NCBI GenBank assembly: GCA_029880425.1
Contig: JAOUOK010000168.1
Span: forward strand, 1 to 5,323
Reading direction: 5' to 3'
DNA from: Gammaproteobacteria bacterium
Lineage (GTDB): Bacteria > Pseudomonadota > Gammaproteobacteria > UBA6429 > Thiohalophilaceae
DNA: 5,323 nucleotides
Part shown: in pieces, positions 1 through 5,323 of the stretch
Layout: each line of letters starts with the position of its first letter
Numbering within the stretch: position 1 is the stretch's first letter
The notes under the pieces: generated by a model
What the model was told of the DNA's origin: nothing
Database searches by the model: none
The model's input: the letters and a program-made list of their open reading frames with translations, nothing else
Translations under genes and position numbers: made by a program

Positions 1-1
1 C

Positions 2-685
2 ATTTATCATGAAATGTTGACGCACGTACCGCTATTCGCCCATGGTAATGCAAAGCGTGTTCTAATCATCGGTGGCGGCGATGGGGGTATCTTGCGTGAA
101 GTATGCAAACACCAAAATGTTGAGCATGTTACCCAGGTTGAAATTGATCAAGCCGTTATTGATATGGCGAAAGAATATTTACCGGGACATAGTAATGGGG
201 CCTTTGAAGATCCACGCGCCAATATCGTGATTGATGATGGTATTAAGTTTGTTACGGAAACTGATGAAAAGTTTGATGTCATTATTTCAGACTCAACCGA
301 TCCGATTGGTCCCGGCGAAGTCCTGTTCACTTCAACCTTTTACGATGGTTGTAAGCGCTGTCTAAATGAAGGTGGCGTATTAGCCACTCAAAACGGGGTC
401 GCCTTTATGCAACCCGACGAAGTGACCACCACGGCAAAACGTTTATCAGCTGTTTTTGATGATCGTTATTTCTACGCTGCCGCGGTACCTACCTATGTTG
501 GTGGGATAATGACCTTTGCCTGGGGGACGGATAACCCGGAACTGCGCAAAGTTCCCCTGGAAACATTAGTACAACGTTTTGATGCTGCACATATTAAAAC
601 AAACTACTACAATCCTGAGATACACCAGGCAGCTTTTGCTTTGCCACAGTACGTGGTTAATGCAATTAATGAAACGGATTCTTAA
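2..685 (+). CDS. speE: Spermidine synthase (polyamine aminopropyltransferase), 5' truncated by window edge
   Basis: Cytosolic enzyme that transfers the aminopropyl group of decarboxylated S-adenosylmethionine to putrescine, giving spermidine and methylthioadenosine. The frame is open from base 2 and reads IYHE before the first Met at base 14. In E. coli SpeE (288 residues) this motif falls near residue 62, so about 60 N-terminal residues lie outside the window and the Met at 14 is internal. Counting from that Met, the Rossmann-like motif IIGGGDGG is at 18-25, VEID at 42-45, IDDG at 73-76, and the catalytic-loop motif [11 protein letters not shown] at 92-102, with the conserved Asp pair D93 and D96. 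The C-terminal YYNPEIH and AAFALPQY are also SpeE-typical. All key visible residues are intact. The stop codon directly abuts the ATG of the downstream decarboxylase, so the two are almost certainly cotranscribed and coupled. Confidence 0.96.
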   Translation: MYHEMLTHVPLFAHGNAKRVLIIGGGDGGILREVCKHQNVEHVTQVEIDQAVIDMAKEYLPGHSNGAFEDPRANIVIDDGIKFVTETDEKFDVIISDSTDPIGPGEVLFTSTFYDGCKRCLNEGGVLATQNGVAFMQPDEVTTTAKRLSAVFDDRYFYAAAVPTYVGGIMTFAWGTDNPELRKVPLETLVQRFDAAHIKTNYYNPEIHQAAFALPQYVVNAINETDS

Positions 686-1879
686 ATGAAACCCTTTTTA
701 ACTGATGCACAAATTCAACAACTCGCTGATCAACATGGTTCGCCCTTGCTTGTGCTTGATTGTGCCTGTTTAGAAGATCAGTATAAAAGTTTAAAGTCTG
801 CCCTGCCCGGTGTTGATTTTTTCTATGCCGTGAAAGCCTTTCCTAACGATGCCGTGATCAATACCCTGAAACAACTGGGTTCTGGCTTTGATCTTGCCAG
901 CCTTGGTGAGATTGAACAAGTACGTCAGCATCGCGTGAATCCACGTAACACGATTCACACGCATCCGATCAAAAAAGACAAAGATATCCGTGATGCTTTA
1001 CGCTTCGGCTGCACCACGTTTGTAATTGATAATATTGAAGAACTTAAAAAATTCCGTAAGTACCGTCACCGTGTTGGCTTGTTATTACGTGTAAGTTTTC
1101 GAGGTACCACGGCAAAAGTTGACCTCTCACGCAAGTTTGGCTGTGCAGCTGATGAAGCCCTGCACTTAATTCACCGTGCTAAACAAATGGGCATCCATAT
1201 CAAAGGCCTGTCTTTTCATGTAGGTTCACAAAGTGCGACGCCCGATGCACATGTCGATGCGATTAAACACTGTATTGATATTATCTCAACCAGTGATGTA
1301 CCTTTAAATACACTCGATATTGGTGGTGGCTTCCCGGTTAACTATGATGGAAACACGCTTGATATCGACACCTTCTGTGCTCCCATTCGTGAAGCACTAA
1401 AATCTGTCCCTAATGATATTAATATCATCGCCGAACCTGGTCGTTTCCTGGTTGCCCCTGCCGTAATGACGATTTCATCTGTCGTTGGGAAAGCACAACG
1501 TTCAGGCACAACCTGGTATTACATTGATGACGGTGTATACGGTTCCTTCAGTGGTCGTATTTATGATCATGCCCAGTACCCTATCCGTACCCTTAAAACT
1601 GGGAATGAACAGTCATGTGTACTTGCTGGCCCAACCTGTGACAGTATTGATGTCATAGAAGAAGATATCACGCTTCCGGAACTGGAAGTTGGCGACCTTG
1701 TGATTGCCGAGATGATGGGGGCGTATACCGCTGCAACATCAACTGACTTTAATTCATTAGAACGGGCAACGCTTATTGTGATAAATGAAAACCAGGAACA
1801 TATTAAATCGAATTCAACCCGGGATGACCTACAACAGGATACAATTATCCAGCCAGTTACAATATTAAATATCCATTAA
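686..1879 (+). CDS. PLP-dependent ornithine (or lysine/ornithine) decarboxylase, alanine-racemase fold
   Basis: Fold-type III decarboxylase of 397 residues, the usual length for bacterial forms related to eukaryotic ODC. It most likely converts ornithine to putrescine, the substrate of the SpeE encoded just upstream. Visible motifs: YAVKAFPN with the PLP Schiff-base lysine K50; FHVGSQ with H178, which stacks on the PLP ring; the glycine loop GGGFP at 213-217 and EPGR at 250-253, which bind the phosphate and pyridine nitrogen; DDGVYGSFSG at 281-290; YDHA at 293-296, equivalent to the substrate-contacting Tyr-Asp of mouse ODC; and GPTCDS at 315-320 with catalytic C318 and D319 from the partner subunit. 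The Cys-Asp pair and YDHA favour ornithine/lysine over diaminopimelate, where the corresponding motif is normally Cys-Glu. Ornithine versus lysine cannot be settled from sequence. The start codon follows the speE stop immediately, with GGA seven bases upstream as a weak ribosome site. The gene might be called speC or odc by different conventions, so no symbol is given. Confidence 0.93.
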   Translation: MKPFLTDAQIQQLADQHGSPLLVLDCACLEDQYKSLKSALPGVDFFYAVKAFPNDAVINTLKQLGSGFDLASLGEIEQVRQHRVNPRNTIHTHPIKKDKDIRDALRFGCTTFVIDNIEELKKFRKYRHRVGLLLRVSFRGTTAKVDLSRKFGCAADEALHLIHRAKQMGIHIKGLSFHVGSQSATPDAHVDAIKHCIDIISTSDVPLNTLDIGGGFPVNYDGNTLDIDTFCAPIREALKSVPNDINIIAEPGRFLVAPAVMTISSVVGKAQRSGTTWYYIDDGVYGSFSGRIYDHAQYPIRTLKTGNEQSCVLAGPTCDSIDVIEEDITLPELEVGDLVIAEMMGAYTAATSTDFNSLERATLIVINENQEHIKSNSTRDDLQQDTIIQPVTILNIH

Positions 1880-1902
1880 GAATACTTACTATTGTTCTTT
1901 AT
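1880..1902. other. Convergent intergenic gap between polyamine genes and LicD gene
   Basis: Only 23 AT-rich bases separate the decarboxylase stop from the LicD stop on the other strand. I see no GC-rich stem followed by a T run on either strand, so no intrinsic terminator can be called. This short gap marks the junction between the polyamine pair and the more AT-rich - strand cluster. Confidence 0.7.
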
Positions 1903-2673
1903 TTAATATACCTCGATGCTGTGCGCATGCGTAATACGCTTATTTTCTGGTGGTAGTTGCCGGTAGTCAAAAAGATAAATAGCATCCAGGTAATGAGCAG
2001 GATCACTTGGAACCGGAAAAGAAAGGCCTTCAAACCCCATCGTTGTCAGCGGGAAAACTTTATCAATATCAAACCATGCTGCCACGTCTGGCATTTCGCC
2101 GCCATAAATCACTTTGGATTTATCCGTTGCCCATCCCAGGTGTTTTTGTTTTAAAGACGCGACTAAAGCTGCTCTTTTTACAGGATCATCTATGCCGTTT
2201 GGCGTGTGCAGGCTAACAGAAGATACATCTCTGATATCTTTAAGGATATCATCATATAGCCTTTTATTGTCCTCAGAACTTTCTATTACCAGCATCGGGA
2301 AAATATCAACAAATACCCCCTGGTGATATTTTATATCTTTATCTTTTTCGTGAAACTCAACTATGCGGGCTTTATTGGAACGTAGTTTAATATAATCAAA
2401 TTTGAAGTTTTTATCCGTCTCAGAAGTTTGAAAAAAAATATCGCTCGAGAAATTACTTCGCGCCACATTTAAGAATTTTTCGTAGTCCTCAAGCGGCATC
2501 GACACATCAATGTCATCATCCCAGGGGATGAACCCTTTATGTCGAACCGCACCTAACAATGTTCCTGAATCTAACCAGTACTGTAACTGGTGTTTTTGAC
2601 ATATAGCATCAAACTCGACAAGCATATCGAGCATGATCAACTGGGCTCTACGTAAAATTCGAGGTTCTATCAT
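1903..2673 (-). CDS. LicD-family phosphotransferase (phosphocholine-type transferase of surface glycans)
   Basis: A 256-residue protein of the LicD family, a nucleotidyltransferase-fold group whose founding member transfers phosphocholine from CDP-choline to Haemophilus lipooligosaccharide. Visible signatures: SGTLLGAVRHKGFIPWDDD starting at residue 36, with the acidic cluster D52, D53, D54 and D56 expected to bind metal and nucleotide; the second family motif GVFVDIFP at 119-126; and a C-terminal FPVPSDPAHYLD (219-230) followed by LPPENKR (240-246), both typical LicD ends. No signal peptide or membrane span is evident, so it probably acts at the cytoplasmic side. The chosen ATG is the only one that gives the full family N-terminus; GGAAG lies three bases upstream of it, rather close. 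It is the last gene of the three-gene - strand cluster, 32 bases after the aminotransferase. The group it transfers is unknown; phosphocholine is not implied, because no choline kinase or transporter is visible. Confidence 0.9.
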   Translation of the reverse strand: MIEPRILRRAQLIMLDMLVEFDAICQKHQLQYWLDSGTLLGAVRHKGFIPWDDDIDVSMPLEDYEKFLNVARSNFSSDIFFQTSETDKNFKFDYIKLRSNKARIVEFHEKDKDIKYHQGVFVDIFPMLVIESSEDNKRLYDDILKDIRDVSSVSLHTPNGIDDPVKRAALVASLKQKHLGWATDKSKVIYGGEMPDVAAWFDIDKVFPLTTMGFEGLSFPVPSDPAHYLDAIYLFDYRQLPPENKRITHAHSIEVY

Positions 2674-2699
2674 TAACTTCCAGTCTCTATCATTAACTT
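2666..2699 (-). repeat. 14-bp direct repeat duplicating the LicD start region
   Basis: TCTATCATTAACTT (+ strand) occurs at 2666-2679 and again, identically, at 2686-2699, a 20-base period. On the - strand each copy reads AAGTTAATGATAGA, so the start codon and its flanks are present twice. Only the copy at 2673 is in frame with LicD. The upstream copy starts a six-codon ORF (M-I-E-T-G-S) whose TAA overlaps the LicD ATG by one base (TAATG). Confidence 0.9.
2673..2693 (-). CDS. Possible six-codon leader ORF overlapping the LicD start
   Basis: The upstream copy of the repeat gives ATG ATA GAG ACT GGA AGT TAA, encoding MIETGS. Its stop shares one base with the LicD start codon, the TAATG arrangement used for translational coupling. 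It has only a weak ribosome site of its own (CTAAG about three bases before its ATG). It could be translated as a coupler, or be an accidental by-product of the 14-bp duplication. Sequence alone cannot tell. Confidence 0.2.
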   Translation of the reverse strand: MIETGS

Positions 2700-2705
2700 A
2701 GATAA

Positions 2706-3785
2706 CTACGACCTGGCTACACCATAATAGTCATATAACGCATCAATGAGTATGTCGGTATATTCTTTAGTCATTTCACCCATGTGAGAGACGCGAAAGA
2801 CACTATCTCGTTCTGCACCACCGTTAGGACACACCATTACCTTGTAGTTTTCTTCTAGGTCATTAACAATATCGATTGCCGAATTTCCATCAGTCGGGGT
2901 TAAGGCAGTCATTGCATTCGGCATATAATCTGAATATTCTTTTAAAGGTAATGCTTTTATGCTTTCCCTGAAATACTCGGCCACTTCTTTTGCATTAGCA
3001 ATACTTTGTATAACGCCACCGCGCTTTTTGATTTGATTAAGCCTGGCCTCTAGTTGCAACATAATCGTAACCGCCGGTGTGTAAGGTTGCTGTCCTCTTT
3101 CACCATTCGACAAATAATCTTTAAAATTAAAGTACAAAGAATTTACTACTTGTAATTTCTTTAATGCTTTTGGTGCCAGTATCACCATGGTCAACCCGGG
3201 TGGCAAAGCCAGGCCTTTTTGCGAACTTGCGATAACAACATCAATGTTCGACTGCTGCATATCGAGTGGATCAGTGACCAGCATTGAAATAGCATCAACA
3301 ATGTAGAGCAAGTCATTTTTAACAGCATACTCGCCCATTGCATCCAGGTTATAAAGCTGCCCAACTGATGTTTCATGTGCATTAACAACTAATGCAGAAT
3401 ACGTTTCACCAGGCGCCAGACTTTCAATATCGCTCAGGTTGGTATTTTTAACTTTAAAATCAGTATGTGGTATTTTATGAGTGATACATATATCAACAAA
3501 GCGCTGACCAAAACCACCACCATTAACTACTAAGGCATTATCATTTTCACTGAGAAAATTCATTACAGCGGCTTCCATACCTGCCGTACCTGATGCAGTT
3601 AAGAATATAACTTTAGAACCTTCCGGTGCATTGACCATTTCTAACAGCCCGTTTTCGCAAGCGAAGGTCACATCCGAAAATTTACTGTTACGAAAATACG
3701 GGGTTTGTTGTGCGCCTACCTGTAAAATTTCTTCAGACATTTTTACAGGGCCGGGTGTAAAAATGGCATAGTCTTTATAAATCAT
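2706..3785 (-). CDS. Class V PLP-dependent aminotransferase
   Basis: Fold-type I, class V aminotransferase of 359 residues from the chosen start, a normal length for the group that includes alanine-glyoxylate, serine-pyruvate and 2-aminoethylphosphonate (AEP) transaminases. Motifs: TPGP at 10-13; ASGTAGME at 64-71, binding the PLP phosphate; HETSVG at 137-142; VDAIS at 163-167, with D164 to the pyridine nitrogen; SSQKGLALPPG at 187-197, with K190 as the PLP lysine; and FRVSHMG at 330-336, with R331 expected to hold the substrate carboxylate. The start at 3785 (MIYKDYAIFTPGP) places TPGP where family members usually have it. An earlier ATG at 3821 would add 12 residues but deepen the overlap with the upstream fusion gene from 11 to 47 bases. 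The overlap indicates translational coupling. The substrate is not evident. AEP is possible, but neither a PEP mutase nor a phosphonopyruvate decarboxylase is visible here. Confidence 0.92.
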   Translation of the reverse strand: MIYKDYAIFTPGPVKMSEEILQVGAQQTPYFRNSKFSDVTFACENGLLEMVNAPEGSKVIFLTASGTAGMEAAVMNFLSENDNALVVNGGGFGQRFVDICITHKIPHTDFKVKNTNLSDIESLAPGETYSALVVNAHETSVGQLYNLDAMGEYAVKNDLLYIVDAISMLVTDPLDMQQSNIDVVIASSQKGLALPPGLTMVILAPKALKKLQVVNSLYFNFKDYLSNGERGQQPYTPAVTIMLQLEARLNQIKKRGGVIQSIANAKEVAEYFRESIKALPLKEYSDYMPNAMTALTPTDGNSAIDIVNDLEENYKVMVCPNGGAERDSVFRVSHMGEMTKEYTDILIDALYDYYGVARS

Positions 3786-5106
3786 TTTCAGCTTTTTCCA
3801 TTTCTTTAAACTTTCGTTCATTATATTCCAGCAGCACGCGATTTATTCTGATCATATCTTTCGGTGTCAACTTGTCAGACTTACGCATATCTCTTTGGAT
3901 TAATGATGCAAACTCGGCAATCATATAGCGCAGCCCATCACCTTCAAATTCATATTTAAATGTCATGCTTTTATGTTCATCTTCAAAACGAACATCAAAC
4001 GTTTTGGTTAACCACCACGGTTCAGGGATATAAACATAACCTTTAGTACCCGAAATCTCAGCATCTCCTTCTGCCTTAATACCTGTTGCTACGTTAGAAA
4101 TACCAATCGCTCCACCTTTATGCTTGCTGATAATTAAATTAGAAACATCGTAACCTTCAGTGCCCTGGTCAAAGAAAGTAATATCTTTACTTTCACCCAG
4201 GATCTTATTTACTAACAACGACGGGTAAGACGATAAAATATTTGTGGCACCCTGCGCCATAAAAGTATCGGGATAATCTTTTTCTTTATATAGTGTTGTC
4301 CGTGTAGCCCTGACTTCTTTGATATCACCTATAATACCTTTATCCAGCTCGGTTAATAACTGGTTGAAAGCAGGTAAAAAAGCTGTTTTTAGTGCAGAGA
4401 GTAATAATACTTTTTCTTTTTTCGCAATAGAGAGTAGCTCAAGCAGTTCACTTTTATATAACGCAAGCGGGTTTTCACACAGGACGTGTTTACCTGCCAA
4501 CAATGCTTTTTTAATCAGTGGATAATGTTCTTCCAATGCCGTGTCAATATAAACAGCAACAATACTTGTGTCTAAAAACTCATCGTAATTATCATGCCCG
4601 TACCTAATGTATTCATTTTCCTGGGTAAATTTCTTTAATGCGGGCAAGTCAGGAGCATAGATGCGATTAACTTTTAAATTAGGTACATGCTGAGCCTCGT
4701 TAATAAAGGCAGTGGTATCACGACCAAGGCCAACAATACCCAGTTTAATCGTATCAAAATTATCTCTTCTTAATTCGGTACTGGATATACCTTTTGTACG
4801 AGGCAGGTATTCAACATGCGTATATTCATTAAGGTAGTCAAATGTACCTTCCCAGTCATCGCCAATGGCAAAAATATCAACATCATATTTCACCATGTCT
4901 TCGGCTTTTTGTTTTTTATGTTTTTCTACAATGACTTTATCGACAAAACCTAATGCCTCGATAGCCTGCACACGGGTCTGTGTGTTTTCGATAACATTTA
5001 ATTTTCCGCGGGAGCGATCATAATTCTCATGCGTCACACCCACAATAAGGTAGTCACCTAATGCTTTGGCGCGCTCGAGTAATCGCAGGTGGCCTTTATG
5101 AAACAT
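3775..5106 (-). CDS. Fusion: TagD-like cytidylyltransferase + degenerate Gfo/Idh/MocA-type oxidoreductase domain
   Basis: Numbering is from the Met at 5106, which gives 443 residues. Residues 1-113 form a cytidylyltransferase closest in look to glycerol-3-phosphate cytidylyltransferase (TagD): HKGH (3-6, the HxGH nucleotide motif), GDDWEG (82-87) and RTKGISST (103-110, TagD's RTEGISTT). It would join a small alcohol phosphate to CMP from CTP. From about residue 119 a Gfo/Idh/MocA-type domain follows, with Rossmann motif GIVGLGRD (123-130), GKHVLCENP (205-213) and a C-terminal sheet region ending near 430. The family's EKP lysine is N212, and the DxGxH Asp and His align with I290 and Y294, so the usual dehydrogenase site is absent. 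The start is unresolved. The conserved first strand (TVITYGTFD) is encoded just upstream, in frame, back to a stop at 5152-5154, but no ATG, GTG or TTG lies there; near-cognate ATC (5148-5146) and ATT (5127-5125) do. It is the first gene of the cluster and overlaps the aminotransferase start. Confidence 0.88.
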   Translation of the reverse strand: MFHKGHLRLLERAKALGDYLIVGVTHENYDRSRGKLNVIENTQTRVQAIEALGFVDKVIVEKHKKQKAEDMVKYDVDIFAIGDDWEGTFDYLNEYTHVEYLPRTKGISSTELRRDNFDTIKLGIVGLGRDTTAFINEAQHVPNLKVNRIYAPDLPALKKFTQENEYIRYGHDNYDEFLDTSIVAVYIDTALEEHYPLIKKALLAGKHVLCENPLALYKSELLELLSIAKKEKVLLLSALKTAFLPAFNQLLTELDKGIIGDIKEVRATRTTLYKEKDYPDTFMAQGATNILSSYPSLLVNKILGESKDITFFDQGTEGYDVSNLIISKHKGGAIGISNVATGIKAEGDAEISGTKGYVYIPEPWWLTKTFDVRFEDEHKSMTFKYEFEGDGLRYMIAEFASLIQRDMRKSDKLTPKDMIRINRVLLEYNERKFKEMEKAENDL

Positions 5107-5287
5107 GTCAAATGTTCCATAAGTAATAACTGTTTTTTTAGTACTGATACCTTATCCCGTATATCTACTAATGTTATTTTAATAATACAGGAATAGAGCG
5201 GGCATTAAAAATATTTTTGAGAATATCCATCAGCGATGTTTAAAATCGTTGATATAAGTACTAATTTTCTGTGGAGCTGGAGTGGAA
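5107..5287. other. Upstream region of the - strand cluster, probably holding promoters
   Basis: About 180 AT-rich bases. The part nearest the fusion gene (5107-5151) is very probably coding for the missing N-terminal strand of the cytidylyltransferase. The rest carries no convincing gene. I could not find a good -35/-10 pair on either strand. The best - strand -10-like hexamer, TATTAT in CCTGTATTATT (around 5179-5189), lacks a credible -35. A 9-bp inverted repeat is listed separately. Confidence 0.45.
5229..5253. promoter_or_regulatory. 9-bp inverted repeat, possible operator or RNA hairpin
   Basis: ATCAGCGAT (5229-5237) and ATCGTTGAT (5245-5253) form an inverted repeat with a 7-base loop. 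As DNA it has one mismatch. As + strand RNA all nine pairs form, one of them G-U. No T run follows directly on either strand, so it is unlikely to be an intrinsic terminator. Its position between the - strand cluster and a possible divergent gene suits an operator. Confidence 0.35.
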
Positions 5288-5323
5288 ATGCTTTACCTGT
5301 TTTCCACAATAAAAAAATTCATC
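5288..5323 (+). CDS. Possible 5' end of a divergent gene, cut by window edge
   Basis: ATG at 5288 opens a frame of 12 codons (MLYLFSTIKKFI) that runs off the window. GGAG at 5279-5282 sits five bases before it, the best-placed Shine-Dalgarno sequence in this end of the window. The N-terminus is hydrophobic then basic, but too short to assign to any family. It may be a real divergent gene of the same locus or a chance ORF. Confidence 0.35.
   Translation, partial: MLYLFSTIKKFI

Noticed and set aside
1925..1945. Palindromic GCGTAATACGC near the LicD 3' end as a terminator for the decarboxylase transcript
   Set aside because: The stem would leave a single-base loop, which cannot form in RNA, and the site lies inside LicD coding sequence with no proper T run after a stable stem.
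1957..2326. Three overlapping + strand ORFs of 65-70 codons opposite LicD, and similar ORFs opposite or within the other genes (148-330, 3191-3388, 4319-4525)
   Set aside because: All lie antisense to, or in another frame of, well-supported genes and show no family motifs, so they are shadows of real coding sequence.
2706..3785. Naming the aminotransferase phnW (AEP-pyruvate transaminase)
   Set aside because: Class V motifs fit several substrates, and no phosphonate-making enzyme is visible in the window, so the specific name is not supported.
5131..5142. A run of seven A (- strand) as a frameshift site explaining the missing start of the cytidylyltransferase
   Set aside because: Both other frames were read upstream of the run. 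One hits TAA directly before it and the other has no ATG, GTG or TTG nearby, so slippage would not recover a canonical start.
5270..5295. Sigma-54 type promoter (GG...GC) at the right edge
   Set aside because: The GG and GC pairs are nine bases apart rather than the required ten, and the surrounding hexamers do not match.
5261..5323. Open - strand frame DEFFYCGKQVKHFHSSSTEN ending in TAG, as a possible 3' end of an upstream cluster gene
   Set aside because: Twenty codons with no recognisable family signature, and over 100 bases from the next gene in an otherwise overlapping cluster. The + strand ATG with a good Shine-Dalgarno sequence in the same stretch is the better reading, though neither is firm.

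Overview
The window reads as a chromosomal segment from a gammaproteobacterium. The main pointer is the spermidine synthase, which follows the E. coli SpeE type closely, and it sits beside an alanine-racemase-fold ornithine decarboxylase of the kind found in Pseudomonas, Vibrio and many marine relatives. This placement is an inference from protein resemblance; no rRNA or tRNA is present to confirm it.

Layout. On the + strand, positions 2-1879 hold a polyamine pair: the 3' three quarters of speE (its 5' end lies outside the window), followed with no gap (TAA then ATG) by a PLP-dependent ornithine/lysine decarboxylase. The decarboxylase would supply putrescine, and SpeE converts putrescine to spermidine. 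After a 23-base convergent gap, the - strand carries a compact three-gene cluster. Read in its own direction, this is: (1) a TagD-like cytidylyltransferase fused to a Gfo/Idh/MocA-type domain (5106 to 3775, probably starting further upstream at a non-canonical codon); (2) a class V PLP aminotransferase (3785 to 2706), overlapping the fusion gene by 11 bases; (3) a LicD-family phosphotransferase (2673 to 1903). The cluster looks more AT-rich than the polyamine genes and resembles a surface-polysaccharide decoration locus.

How the cluster may work (inference). An aminotransferase, a CDP-activating enzyme and a LicD transferase together suggest synthesis of a small amino-alcohol phosphate or aminophosphonate, its activation as a CDP/CMP conjugate, and its transfer to a glycan. 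None of the genes fixes the substrate. The Gfo/Idh-like half of the fusion has lost all three positions that normally form the catalytic site of that family (Lys to Asn in the EKP motif, and Asp and His of the DxGxH motif to Ile and Tyr). It is therefore probably not an ordinary NAD(P)-dependent dehydrogenase.

The right end (5107-5323) is mostly non-coding. It holds a 9-bp inverted repeat and, at the very edge, a possible start of a divergent + strand gene with a good Shine-Dalgarno sequence.
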